DNA of 21,474 bases from Pelargonium cotyledonis (taxonomy: Eukaryota > Streptophyta > Magnoliopsida > Geraniales > Geraniaceae). Where the stretch lies: positions 1-21,474 of the forward strand of contig JAYMTA010001157.1 of NCBI GenBank assembly GCA_036897625.1, written 5' to 3'. The position numbers were made by a program, and so were the translations under genes. Below, piece by piece: positions 1 through 10,687 of this stretch; the stretch's first letter is position 1, and every line of letters begins with the position of its first letter. The notes below the pieces were generated by a model. That model saw only the letters and a list, made by a program, of their open reading frames with translations, searched no databases and was not told the DNA's origin.

Positions 1-366
1 CTACGGCGAATATGCCTGGGTTGAGGGGCTAGGTGCGGGCTTGAGGGTGGCGTCGTGGGGTCCGGATCATTGTACGACGTCACCGAAAGTTTGAATGGTC
101 CGACTTGCTGCTCAAAGGTTCGGTTAGGGTTAGATTGTGGTCAAGGCCTCAATTAAGTTTGTCACGTGTCAAAATCCACACGTGTCGAACTTCCATTCAT
201 CGTACTGGACGACCCAAGCTTACCATTTTTCCCCTTTCAGAGGCCCTCTGTTTGTCTCATTTTCCTTTCACTTTCTCGAGCTCGAAACCTCAAAACCCTA
301 ACTCCACTTTCTCGGGAAAATTTCAGAAAGAAAATCGGATTTTGAACAGAAAAATAAGTCGAGAAA
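1..366 (+). promoter_or_regulatory. Promoter and 5' leader region of the UBP1 gene
   Basis: This stretch lies directly upstream of the UBP1 start codon and no other gene was recognised in it. Two ACGTGTC motifs stand 16 bases apart (164-170 and 180-186); the first sits in a full G-box (CACGTG at 163-168). Such motifs are known binding sites of plant bZIP factors (ABRE, abscisic acid response) and bHLH factors. From about 220 the sequence becomes rich in C and T and then in A, which is typical of a plant 5' untranslated leader. No clear TATA box was seen and the transcription start cannot be placed. A stress or ABA response is inference only. Confidence 0.5.
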
Positions 367-3300
367 ATGCAACACCAGAGGCTGAAGCAGCAGCAGCAGC
401 AGGCCTTGATGCAACAAGCTCTGCTACAGCAACAGTCTCTCTACCACCCTGGCCTCCTAGCTCCTCCACAGGTTTCATCTCCGTTCCATTTCTCTCTGAT
501 TTTCGTTTTGAGGATGAGTTTCGGATTCTATGCTTTGCTCTACTCTGTTTGATCTCTGGATCATTACCTTGTTGGTGTTGTAGGATACTTGGATTGTCCG
601 TGCTAGGGTTTTTGTTTTATCTATGATTGTGCTTTTGTTGGGATTAAATTCCTGAAATTTGAGTTTTTGAGATGTTTGCTATGCAAATTGTTGAAGTTGA
701 TCACTTTGTTAGCGAATAGGTCTCTGGATAGTTTTCTTTTCAACTGGCTCAAGTTTTGACTTTTGAGCGGCAGGTCTGCTGGAGAAAAGAACATTTTGAC
801 TATATTATGTTTGAGATTAATGGGTTGGGAAATTTGGTTTGTCATTTGTGGTTTTGTTTCCTCACCCAATTGTAGTGGTTATTTATTTGATTGCTAATAA
901 ATTTGAAAATTTAAATGGAAGTTCCTTTAACAAAAATCATAACCAAGTTTGTTCAGATGTTTTATATCTAGTTTGGCTTAGTGTACTGTTACTAGTAGGC
1001 TCTGTTGTTTGAATGGAGCATAGTTTGTTTTATACATGTTCACAATGGAATAATTGGAGTGGGTTGAACTTTTTTAGTAGACTTCAATTTATTCATTGAT
1101 ATGGAACATAGATTGGTACTGTTTCACACTCAGCTTGTTAGTTTTGAAGTTTTAGTGATTGAATTTAAACCTTCGCCAGCTCTCCAAGTACTTCTTACGA
1201 TATGTTTTGGTTTTCTTTTTTGATAGTGGAAATAAAACCGCATAGCTTGTTTTCTTCCAGTATTGCTTGGAAACAGAGCAGTGACCTGAAATACAATGGC
1301 CAGAAATACACACAAGACCTTTGGATTGCACATGTGTTAGTGATCATGGTACCATATGAGTAGGGTTGGTTAAATAAGAGGAATAACTCCATTACGAATT
1401 CATGATTTGAAATTGTATGATTTCCATTTCAGGAACTTCAAAAAGAGTACCAAAATTTAGTAGAATTTACTTTTAACCTGTGGAAATATAGACCACAAAG
1501 GCCAGTTTGAGCGCACCAAAAGTATTGGGGAATATTAATATTTTTATTTCATGCGTTGGTTTCTTTGCATGAACTATTTTGGTGTGTTTGAGTTTTGTGT
1601 ATTTGCCAGGAGTAGGTATGGAATCTGCAACTGTTTTTGCACTTAGGTTGAAATACTTCAGATGAAGCGAAACTTGTTTTATTTGTTTCGTTAGTTTTTT
1701 TTACCTTTTATTTTTTCCTTTCCTCATTTTATTTTGCAGCTAGAGCCAATCCCAAGTGGAAATCTGCCTCCTGGCTTTGATCCAAGTACTTGCCGCAGTG
1801 TGTGAGTCTGTCTAGACATTTTTCTTTTTAGTTGGTTTCTTTTACTTTTTTCTTAATATTCTTTTACTGGCATGGTTATGCAATTGATGCAATGTTTCTG
1901 TTTTATCGATGAGAAAAATAGTAAATGTTTTGATTGATTTTCTTTCTAAATGATGGTAACTTGTTTGATTATCTCCTCTTTCTTGGCTGTTTATTTATTT
2001 TCCCTTCAATTTTTAGTTCTCCAATCCAATCAATCCTTTTCATTTATGGAAGATATTCAAGTTGTGTTATTAATTGATGGTATTATGCTTTTGATAAATG
2101 AGAGATCACTTATAATCTTAATTTTTTTTAAACTTCTAGTTTTTTTTTTTTGTATTTCTGAGAAAATGCAGGTATGTGGGAAACATTCACACGCAAGTGA
2201 CAGACCCACTGCTTCAAGAAGTGTTTGCAAGTACTGGTCCAGTTGAAAGCTGCAAACTCATTAGAAAGGAAAAGGTGGATTTTCTACTGTCTAGTGTCAA
2301 CTTCCTTCATATCTGTTTGTTTCCTATTTTTCTCATGCGAAGGTCTACTTGTAGGAAAATGATTAGTGACTGGTTTGTGATTACTTGCCTTTCCAAATGG
2401 CCAACTTAACTTCGTATCGGTGTTTATGTTTCTATGCAGTCATCATATGGATTTGTTCACTACTTCGACCGAAGATCAGCTGCACTCGCTATACTCTCTC
2501 TCAATGGAAGGCATCTGTAAGTCTTAACTCGTAACTCTTTATAGTTTTAGGGCTTCCACCTTGAGACTTGGTCTTATATTTATTATCTACTTCCAGGTTT
2601 GGGCAGCCCATCAAAGTAAATTGGGCATATGCTAGTGGTCAGAGGGAGGATACATCAGGTTGGCTTATGGTTCGAGTTTTCCATTCAAACTTGAAGGTGA
2701 TTGTTTGGTGATTTCATGATTAATTGACATTGTTGCTTTGATGCAGGCCATTTCAACATTTTTGTTGGTGATCTTAGTCCCGAGGTTACTGATGCAACAT
2801 TGTTTGCCTGCTTTTCGGTTTATCCTAGTTGTTCGTAAGCTTCCACTCTCCCCTTCATTTTGCCTATGTTGTCAGATTAAAATATATGCCAAGCCTCTAA
2901 GGCTCTGTTCTTCTTTATCTTCCTTTATTTTTCTTCTACAACTTATTTTCATTCTTGATATAATGGATTCTTCTATTTGGGAGCATATTTTGATATATGT
3001 TTGTTTTTAGTGATGCAAGGGTTATGTGGGATCAAAAGACAGGCCGTTCAAGAGGGTTTGGGTTTGTTTCTTTTCGCAGCCAGCAGGTTTTCTTCTCATC
3101 AAGCATTTTCTGATTGTTCATTTTCCTTTTCAGTTCTAAATTTATATTTACTTATTTTTATCTTCTGGTCAGGATGCTCAAAGTGCAATAAATGATTTAA
3201 CTGGTAAGAACTCTGATCTTTACCCCATGCCATAATATTTTATCTTGATTGTAATGCAATTCAATTTCTAGATGTTGGAACTGCAATGCATGTGGGATTT

Positions 3301-5540
3301 AGCTTCTCCCAAGTGTTAGACAGGATTTATAATGCCCAATATCTAAAGATGGTTCTGGGACGAAAACTTTTTTCAATCTGATTAAGCTATATCCTTCTTT
3401 TCTTCTGTATTTAATTTTTGAGTATGGCATATAAGAAAACTGAATGATTTTTAATTTACTTTTAGTGTTATAGTAAACAGATCTTATGTGCAGTAAATTT
3501 GTTGGATGCATGTATTCTTCTGTACTCTGACAGCTGACTGAATTTTTCAGGCAAGTGGCTAGGGAGTAGACAGATACGTTGTAACTGGGCAACGAAAGGT
3601 GCCGCTTCCTACGACGATAAGCAGAGCTCAGATTCCAAGAGTGTGGTAGAACTTACTAATGGCTCATCAGGTGAATCATTAATTTATAGAGCTTGAATTT
3701 GTGTTATTTATGTCAAGCAGTCTTTTTGCTTAGTCATTTCTATGTGAAGTGAGTGGATTTCTGTCTGAAACTATGAACACTATTTATAGGCTCTGGCCTA
3801 TTTTTGTTTCTCGTTCATAATGCATTCAAAGTTAGGTTTGGATCTATATAGGGGAAAACAATCATTACTTGCTGAGTTTCCAATGAATATATCCTTATCG
3901 GTCTTTAAACTTTTTTGCTTTCACTCTCCTACCTAGGCTCTGGGTGGTTGATTTACTTGATCAAAATATTTCAACCTTGCACAACATTTCAATTTTAATC
4001 TTGTTTAAGAGATGGGGCTTAAACCATTGAAAAGGGACTTATGAATATTAACTTGCTTGTGTAGAAGACGGGAAAGAGACAACAAACAATGATGCTCCTG
4101 AGAACAACCCCCAATATACGACTGTTTATGTGGGTAATCTTGCTCCAGAGGTATGAGATCATCCTTCCACCAGTCATACTTATTCGTGCTCAGAAGAAGA
4201 ATTCATACTCAACTGTGTCTGTGCATGCACTTTAAGATTAACTAGGATAGTATCGTGTGTGGGTTTTACTTGCTGATGGAATTAATTGGTAAAAGGCTTC
4301 TTCAGTAACCAATGTCCACCTGTAGAAGGTTGTGATTCTGTATTCATTCTCAGTGAATGCCAAAACTTGTGCTGCTCTGGTTTGCAGGTTACCCAGCTTG
4401 AACTTCATCGCCACTTCCATAATCTCGGTGCTGGAGTGATTGAAGAGGTCCGGGTTCAGCGAGATAAAGGATTTGGTTTTGTGAGATACAGTACTCATGG
4501 CGAGGCAGCTCTGGCAATTCAGATAGGGAACACCCAGTCAGTCCTCTATGGCAAACAAATTAAGGTGTGCCTTTTCTGCTTGTAAAGCTACACTGCATGT
4601 GTCGAGTATTTAACTATGCTTTGTTCTATTTTGATATATTATTTTGAGATTTTATTGGTCATAATATTTCTTGGTGATGGTAACCAAGTCAGTACTCTTG
4701 TTTGGATTATCATCGAAGCCAGCAGTATATGAGTTGTCATCATAGTAGTGAACAGTTTGATCAACCGGCTATTCATGATGATTTATATGTTAAAGAGAGA
4801 TGTAGAAAATCCATTATGTAAACACTTACACTCCTGTCCTAAAATTGAGGAGTTTGTATTGTACATTTACCCATATACCCCAACGTGCATTTTTTTGGTG
4901 ATGTACTCAAGGAGTTCTAACCTACTTATTATGGAGATATTATTGGCTATTTATATCTAGACAACTTACTAAAATGTACAGACGACACCAATCTTGAGAC
5001 ACAGAGAGCGGAACACATGATTGACAAGATGTTTGTATATTTGATGGCATTCTTTTAGATTCTAATTAACCTATTTCTAATTAATTGATACTCCCTCCGC
5101 CCCAAAATGATTGTCATGCTTCTCTTTTTGCACAAATTTAGGATATTACGATGACGGAAGACACTCATTTTAGTACAATAGAAACTGTCATATCAGCTAT
5201 TTTAATACTATCATTGTACTTTCAATTTATTGGACCTCTGCTAACCATTGCCTTTTCATGTTCATAGTGCTCATGGGGCAGCAAGCCCACTCCACCCGGG
5301 ACTAGTTCAAACCCGCTCCCCCCTCCAGTAGCCGCTGCACCTTTACCCGGTGTCACCGCCAACGATATATTAGCCTATGAGCGTCAATTAGGTTTTCATG
5401 CCCTCATGCATCCTCAGGGACAGCATCCCCTGAAGCAAGCCCCCATGGGGAGGATGGGTGCTACTGGAGCAAGCCAAGCTATATATGACGGTGGGTTCCA
5501 AAGTGTAGCTGCAGCTCAGCAGCTCATGTACTACCAGTAA
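367..5540 (+). CDS. UBP1: Oligouridylate-binding protein 1 (UBP1 family, three RRMs)
   Basis: UBP1 proteins bind U-rich RNA in the nucleus, affect pre-mRNA splicing and 3' UTR stability, and join stress granules. The 12 coding exons are 367-471, 1740-1801, 2172-2274, 2440-2516, 2597-2658, 2747-2834, 3011-3086, 3173-3203, 3551-3670, 4065-4150, 4388-4564 and 5268-5540. They sum to 1260 nt (419 aa), the usual family length. The N-terminus is Q-rich (five pure CAG codons) and is followed by the family motif [13 protein letters not shown]1 (about 55-129) shows VYVGNI and YGFVHYF; RRM2 (139-214) shows IFVGDL and [11 protein letters not shown]3 (259-333) shows VYVGNL and KGFGFVRY. The tail ends in QQLMYYQ. 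The start at 367 is the first ATG in frame with the family N-terminus. The gene neighbours FLU, so UBP1C is the likeliest orthologue; UBP1A or UBP1B cannot be excluded. Confidence 0.95.
472..1739 (+). other. UBP1 intron 1 (1.27 kb)
   Basis: This is the longest intron of UBP1. It is AT-rich, starts with GT, and ends in a T-rich tract followed by TTGCAG. Short open frames on both strands here have no recognisable protein motif. I see no mobile element in it. A long first intron after a short first coding exon is common in plant housekeeping genes and may carry enhancer activity, but nothing in the sequence shows this directly. Confidence 0.85.
5089..5267 (+). mobile_element. Stowaway-like MITE terminus, one end only, in UBP1 intron 11
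   Basis: Following a TA dinucleotide at 5089-5090, the sequence at 5091 reads CTCCCTCCGCCCCAAAATGA. This closely matches the conserved terminal inverted repeat of plant Stowaway MITEs (Tc1/mariner group, TA target). The next 100 bases also resemble the usual interior of such elements. I could not find the matching inverted end before the exon at 5268. The element is therefore truncated or its second end has decayed, and the right boundary given is simply the end of the intron. Confidence 0.5.
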
Positions 5541-6338
5541 TTTCCCAAGTTTGTGTGATACCAAAACCTTTTTATTTTCCTGCAGTTGCAGTATTTGTTC
5601 GAGTTTCAAGCCACTAGGAGCTATTTAGTGTTTTACCCCTTTTCGAGTTGTGAAGTTGTTGCCTGCCGATCATTCTGCCATTTTGTATGGATATGCAATA
5701 TACTTATGCTTTTTATTTCCAGTGGAAATGCGACATCCCGAAGGATGAATTCTGTTGATTAATCTCATTGTCACTGTTTAGATTCATGTTTTATGTGATA
5801 AAATTTGTATTTGCTTATTTGTTGTAATTGTTATTGCTACGTTCATGTGCAAAACTTTAGGCTTTGCTTAAAGTTCACATTTAAATTTTAGAAGCATCAT
5901 GTTGTGGAGTTATTTAATTCTCTCCTGTCAAAATATTTTAGAACTGAAATTCCCAAATTAGACGTGCAAATCCAATACCGAACGAAAATGGTATTTTAAA
6001 ATCCGCCCCAGATTTGTCATTTCCAATTACAGTGCTGGTGTTCAACAAGTTTGAGCTTATTCAATCTCAATTAATTCATTGAGAGCTTAGATACGACAAC
6101 GAGGGTGACAAGAAAAATCGTTACAATACAGAATACATGCAGCGAAGATTAAGTTGAACACAAACACATCTGTTCAAAAAAATTGAAAATGAAAGAGAAC
6201 CTAGATTCGAGAAAGGGATAAAAATAATATCCAATTTTCCGCACGAAAATGCTGCTACTTGCAACCTCTACTAATGTTCTATCCTTTATTATTACACAAT
6301 CCATGTATGTAAGCTATTGAGACAAGTACAAGAACAGG
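5541..6338. other. Shared 3' region between convergent UBP1 and FLU genes
   Basis: The interval holds the 3' untranslated regions of two genes that point at each other. No coding region was recognised. A poly(A) signal in the FLU direction lies at 6285-6290 (minus strand). In the UBP1 direction no exact AATAAA follows the stop codon; the T-rich and ATGCAATATA-like sequence around 5690-5705 is the best guess for its 3' end. The middle part (about 5780-6240) is AT-rich with nothing else evident. Confidence 0.6.
6285..6290 (-). terminator. Poly(A) signal AATAAA for FLU
   Basis: On the minus strand AATAAA lies 49 bases past the FLU stop codon (plus strand TTTATT). This is a normal distance for a plant near-upstream polyadenylation element. 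The cleavage site is not determined. Confidence 0.55.
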
Positions 6339-9283
6339 TCATTCGGTTTCCAATCCTGCAATATAATTGTCGTAGAATTTACCCGCGCGCTCAAGATCTC
6401 CAAGCTCAGTATAACAATCTGCAATGGCTCCATAAGCCTCTGTGTTTCCTGAGTACTCTCCTGTCCGCTCGGAGATGGCAAGAACCATGGAATGGTACTT
6501 GATGGCTTCGCGATACTTACTTTGCCTCTGCAGTGAGGCTCCTGTATGAAGAAAACAAGCACCGATGTTACACTATAATGAAATGATGAAATCACGAAGT
6601 ATGAGAATCACAAAAACCCATTTTCGGGGGAAGCTTTAGCTTATATCTCATGGTTAAGGTTCTCTAAAATATAGACAATTTGGAAAAGGAAAATAATTTT
6701 TCCATATAAAAAATGATGTTTTTTTTCCTCATTATGTAATGAATCATTTTGAAATGCAATCAATGACCAAAATGCTCCTTGATGACAAGAGTATCGGGAG
6801 GTAGATTGGAGCGCCACCACAACTACATGGGAATATACATGTGCCAATCCGTTTCCTTAAAAAAATGCATGCAATAAGTATTTATTGTATATTTACTTGG
6901 CTTGCTTAAGCGTATAATGGACAGAGGAGAAGAGTACAAACCTAAACCTCTTGCAGCCTTTTTCTCCTCAGTCGGGTCTGATAAACTTTGAGCGAGCTCG
7001 AGTGCAGCCTTAAACTCAGTGAATGCTTTCTCCGGATCTTGATTCCTCAAAAAATTCTTTCCGGTTTTCAGTCGAGAAATCAACTCCTGCTCCTTTGGAT
7101 CAACAATGATTTCGTTCTCCAATATCCGACTACCACCAACAGGAGCATAACTCAAGGCAGGGGCATAAGACTCAATCTTAGCTTGCCTCCTAAGAGCTTC
7201 ATTGATCTGGCGCAGCTGTTCATTGAGACGCAATAGCTCTCCTTTTCTTTGTCGTGCAAGCAAACCTATCATAAATGACATGAATAACGTACTAATTGCG
7301 GATTAGAACTTAAGTTCACGAATAGGAATCAAGAATTGGAATGGGAACGAGATTCTCATTTTTCATGTTTTGAATATGATTTTCTGGTCATGAGAATGGC
7401 TCTGAAATGGGAATTTCATTTTCATTCACATTCTTGATTCCATATTTTTTAATCTAATCGCTAACTCAGAGTAATTACATGGATCGCTAAACTCAAATCA
7501 GTCCTACCTCCTACTGTGGCTCCTACAAGGGATACAAAGAGCAGTACGGGCATGTTAAAAGCAGAGTTAGGAGCCTCGCATGTTTCAGCCAAAGCTCCAT
7601 AAGGCGCGGCCAAGAAAAAGGCATTAGTGACAAGAAATGCAATTGCCGGAAATTTGAACGACATGCTTCCCTGCCGATGCAACAATTCTATATCAGAAAG
7701 CATAATTTCGGAAATGGAGAAGTTAACACTCATTTGGGACGAATTGAGTACTTAAAAAACATCTAATTCTTGTATTAGGGTTTATGCATTAAAGCAGCCT
7801 TAATGAAAGACCCGTTGAAATTTTCCATTCAATCTATTTGCTAGAATGCATCTCTTAAGATTTCAGGCTAGCAATTTCTTCTAGACACTCCATAAATGAG
7901 AAAATCAATTATAAACATTGCTATCACATTCACAAGAAGCCAATCTAAATTTTGGAAGTTACTAAGGGGGACTCACCATCATACCTGATGAGCTGATAAC
8001 TGAACAACGAGCTCACTATAACGTGACGACATCTGATGGATCACACAACTTCCTTCCGACTTACGGATACCAACGATGCCCAAATGAGTAAATAAGTCGG
8101 ATGGCAAGCTACAACGGACATTACATTGTTCACTAGAAGCCAACTTCACCTTAAATAAAAGAGAACCTACCTTCCCTGTTCCAATCAGTACATTCAATTT
8201 ATCCTGATAACTTTCTAACAAGCTACAACAACAACAGCAACAACCAAGCCATTTCTCGAACAATGTTGGGGTTAGCTACATGAATCGTTTATCAAAACTT
8301 AACAACAACAGCAACAACAACAGCAGCAACAACAACAACAACAATCAATTCAATTTTAGAACGATGTTGGGGTCGGCTACATGAATCATTTATCAAAACT
8401 CTTACAAATTCTCCACTCACATTTTCTGATTCCACTCCATCACTTATGGATCACGAAACTCACTCTCAATCACTGAAAGCTTATATACCCATTTCAATCC
8501 AAAAAGAAAAAGAAAAAGATAACACACACCCACACACACAAAGCATGAATGAATTCAATTTCAATTTCAAATTCAAATTCAGAACATTTATCCCAATAAC
8601 TTTCTAATAAGCGACAGTAGCAAGCCAACAAGGCAGTGAACCACACATACTACAATAACAACAACAACCAAGCCATTTCTCGAACAATGTTGGGGTTAGC
8701 TACATGAATCGTTTACAAAAAATCTCACAGATTCGCTGCTTGTATTTTCCGACTCCACTAAATTACTTATGGATCATGCAACTCACTCTCAATCATTAAA
8801 ATTTGAAAGCTTATCCATTCATTTCAATCCAAAAGAAAACACACACAGAGCATGCATGAGTTCAAAAGTTCAGCTTCACAACTTTGATTTGATAAAATTT
8901 GCATCAAAACATGATTTTGGGGTTAGACTGTTTCTTATAAACAAACAGTTCAAACCCACGAACAAAGAAACCAACTTTAACTCCACTTTTAATTTCACCA
9001 TCCTGTTTGGTTTCCGAGAAACTAATAGAAAAGAAAGTAAAATAAGAGTTACATAGCTTGCCTACATCATAGCTTTTCAACTTTCAGGTTAGCAAAATGG
9101 GCACTAAATTTTTTAGCAACAATAAAAAACCAATCTTCACAAAAAAAAAATTGAACGAATTATAGAAAAGAAGAAGCTTAACGGAACAAGGCACTGACCG
9201 GGGACAATGGGTTTGCCGGAGAAGTGACCGGACGGCTGAGATCGCGGGGTCAAGAAGGAGGAGCAACGTATCAACACCGCCAT
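6339..9283 (-). CDS. FLU: FLU (FLUORESCENT IN BLUE LIGHT), chloroplast TPR regulator of chlorophyll synthesis
   Basis: FLU is a nuclear-encoded plastid membrane protein that represses tetrapyrrole synthesis in the dark by binding glutamyl-tRNA reductase through its C-terminal TPRs. The coding exons, in gene order, are 9283-9199, 8175-7985, 7670-7508, 7265-6942 and 6541-6339. They sum to 966 nt (321 aa; Arabidopsis FLU is about 316). The N-terminus (MAVLIRCSSF, rich in S and basic residues) looks like a chloroplast transit peptide. Hydrophobic segments lie at about 99-120 and 132-150. A charged, coiled-coil-like stretch follows (LLARQRKGE, RLNEQLRQINEALRRQ). The TPR region covers about 205-320 (KTGKNFLRNQ, ALELAQSL, AIADCYTELGDLE). 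Exon 2 was added because the exon 1 to exon 3 join is out of frame without it and the phases close exactly with it. That linker is the least certain part. Gene neighbours UBP1 and HAOX agree with the Arabidopsis FLU locus. Confidence 0.93.
7325..7441. mobile_element. Small inverted-repeat MITE-like element (copy 1) in FLU intron 3
   Basis: The element is 117 bp long. Its ends are near-perfect inverted repeats: it begins GGAATCAAGAAT and ends ATTCTTGATTCC, and the similarity continues, with mismatches, for about 40 bases into each arm. ATA flanks both ends, which could be a 3-bp target duplication but is too short to be sure. A related copy lies in PHL intron 1 (11549-11652). It has no coding capacity. 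Confidence 0.65.
8196..8873. repeat. Diverged tandem duplication in FLU intron 1
   Basis: Two units follow each other: A at about 8196-8581 (386 bp) and B at about 8586-8873 (288 bp). Shared landmarks in the same order include ATAACTTTCTAA, a CAA-rich tract, TGTTGGGGT plus CTACATGAATC, CACTTATGGATCA (A) matching TACTTATGGATCA (B), ACTCACTCTCAATCA, CATTTCAATCC, and an AC-rich stretch before GCATG. The unit A version carries an extra interval of about 100 bp between two copies of its own internal block. Both units lie wholly within the intron. Confidence 0.75.
8222..8715 (-). mobile_element. Three RTE-LINE/SINE-like 3' tail fragments in FLU intron 1
   Basis: Blocks at 8222-8291, 8301-8400 and 8651-8715 each hold a CAA-rich tract followed by TGTTGGGGT, CTACATGAATC and TTTA. 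Blocks 1 and 3 also carry CCAAGCCATTTCTCG, which block 2 lacks. Read on the minus strand each is GATTCATGTAG, then CCCCAACA or CCCCAACAT, then a TTG-rich tail. This resembles the 3' end shared by plant RTE-type LINEs and the SINEs they mobilise, as I recall it. Blocks 1 and 3 are identical over about 50 bases; block 2 has diverged (GGTCGGCTAC). Only the tails are seen, with no reverse transcriptase. Confidence 0.5.
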
Positions 9284-9731
9284 TTTTGCTTCGGATTAAA
9301 CTTGGTGCTGTTTCAGTGGATCCTCTGTATGTATGGGAGTGGGAGGAAGTGACTAAATTGCAAAAATGACCTTCTTTCTCCAATGAAATTACATATTAAT
9401 GCCACTGCTCTTTTTTTCTATTTACCTGTTTCTTATATCAATTAAAGCTCATAATTCAAGACACAATGTGGAACTCGACACATATATGTCGTACGTGTTT
9501 GGACACGACACGTTTGTAATCATGTAGTGATTGTGTTTAGAAATGGCAGATCGGTTCATACTCGACAATAATACCTCAACAAGACACCATATGAGTATTT
9601 CTTTCTGCACTATAAGACGAGCACGGATGCATCTCTAACCTATCCCACCCAAATTCCATAGATGAAATGAAAAATAGACTATTGAGTAATATTTTCATTT
9701 TAAACATAACTATAATTAATATATTTTTTTA

Positions 9732-9951
9732 GGATAAAATGTATATCGGTTGACTGATATAAAGTTATATCAGTTGCAACTTAAGAAAACTAATGAGATG
9801 ATGACATATCATTTAAAATTACTTATACCCACCCAAATGAATTTGTGGCAACAGAACGACCCGTCTGGATCTATGATTTTAAATGAGGTGTCATCGTATT
9901 ATTAGTTTAACTGATGTAACCTTATATCAAGCAACTGATATAAATTATACC
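9732..9951. mobile_element. Hairpin MITE with long terminal inverted repeats
   Basis: The left arm (about 9732-9821) and right arm (about 9873-9951) are inverted copies around a spacer of about 50 bases. Matching pieces include GGATAAAATGTATATCGG against the inverted GGTATAATTTATATCAG; GATATAAAGTTATATCAGTT against GATATAAGGTTACATCAGTT; AAACTAAT in both; GATGACA in both; and CATTTAAAAT in both. The left arm carries about 12 extra bases. The transcript would fold into a long imperfect hairpin. There is no coding capacity. The superfamily is not recognised and no target duplication is certain. Confidence 0.75.
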
Positions 9952-10477
9952 ATTTCTTTTAACATTTTCAAATCATCTCATTTTTGTTTGGTTCAAATAA
10001 GTTTGTCATTTATAAAAAAGTTTAAATTAAATTGAATCTATATAAATATGACAATTTAGTACAATTATTAAATATGTCGTTTTTGTGTTAATTCACACAA
10101 CACGCATTTGTCCTTATAACACTATAGTATCAAGGCAAGATTGTAAAATCCGCGAGTTTAATATTAACATAATCAGGAATACATTTGCACCAAAAAAAAA
10201 AAAGCACACATAAATTATTTTCTATGGTTATTTGTGATATGATATGTATTTTTTAACATTTAAATATTAATTTTTCTTCTATTAATTTTTCTTTTACAGA
10301 AGAAAAATAAACAAATCATAAGTAAAATTGATATTTTTAACTACATCTGTCTGAATTACAGTCAATACACAATTCGGAGCCTCTTTCCTTCATTTTCCTT
10401 CACTTTCTCACCATCCAAACACCCAATTCAACACTCAAAATCTCCCCAACCAACACATTTCGAATTGGGTATTTCAG

Positions 10478-10519
10478 ATGGAATCCCATTATCACTATCT
10501 CTTCCCCAATTCTCATTAA
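10478..10519 (+). other. Candidate upstream ORF 1 in the PHL leader
   Basis: An ATG at 10478 opens a frame of 13 codons that closes with TAA at 10517-10519, well upstream of the PHL start. It matters only if transcription starts before it and this part is not spliced out; neither can be decided here. No conserved peptide was recognised. Confidence 0.3.
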
Positions 10520-10666
10520 TTTCGCAGAACCAGAATTCGAAAGACCTACAAATCTCAAAAACCCTCCATAGGTGCTTCCTCTGAAGCATCAGAGCTAGCT
10601 TTTTCATTTAGTGAAGATCCATTTTTTTTACTCTTCCTGCTCGCTCAGATCTCGTTTCACTTTCTC

Positions 10667-10687
10667 ATGATCCAAACAATTACCTGA
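10667..10687 (+). other. Candidate upstream ORF 2 in the PHL leader
   Basis: A six-codon frame (MIQTIT) ends with TGA at 10685-10687, only 20 bases before the PHL ATG. It is probably inside the mature leader because it is so close to the start codon. Short upstream frames of this kind can reduce translation of the main frame. This role is inferred. Confidence 0.4.

Noticed and set aside
105-626. Open frame of 173 aa covering the UBP1 leader and first exon
   Set aside because: It has no ATG start, runs into intron 1 and overlaps the true UBP1 exon in another frame.
4286-4387. Possible upstream extension of UBP1 exon 11
   Set aside because: The frame is open but the residues do not match the family. 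TTTGCAG at 4381-4387 is a good acceptor and joins NLAPE to VTQLEL exactly.
8769-9056. Open frame of 95 aa on the plus strand
   Set aside because: It lies in FLU intron 1 across the duplicated repeat unit, has repeat-derived low-complexity sequence and no domain.
6339-9283. Identity as PYG7 or another chloroplast TPR protein
   Set aside because: The order transit peptide, membrane segments, coiled coil and C-terminal TPR, the N-terminal MA-LIRC pattern and the neighbours UBP1 and HAOX all point to FLU.
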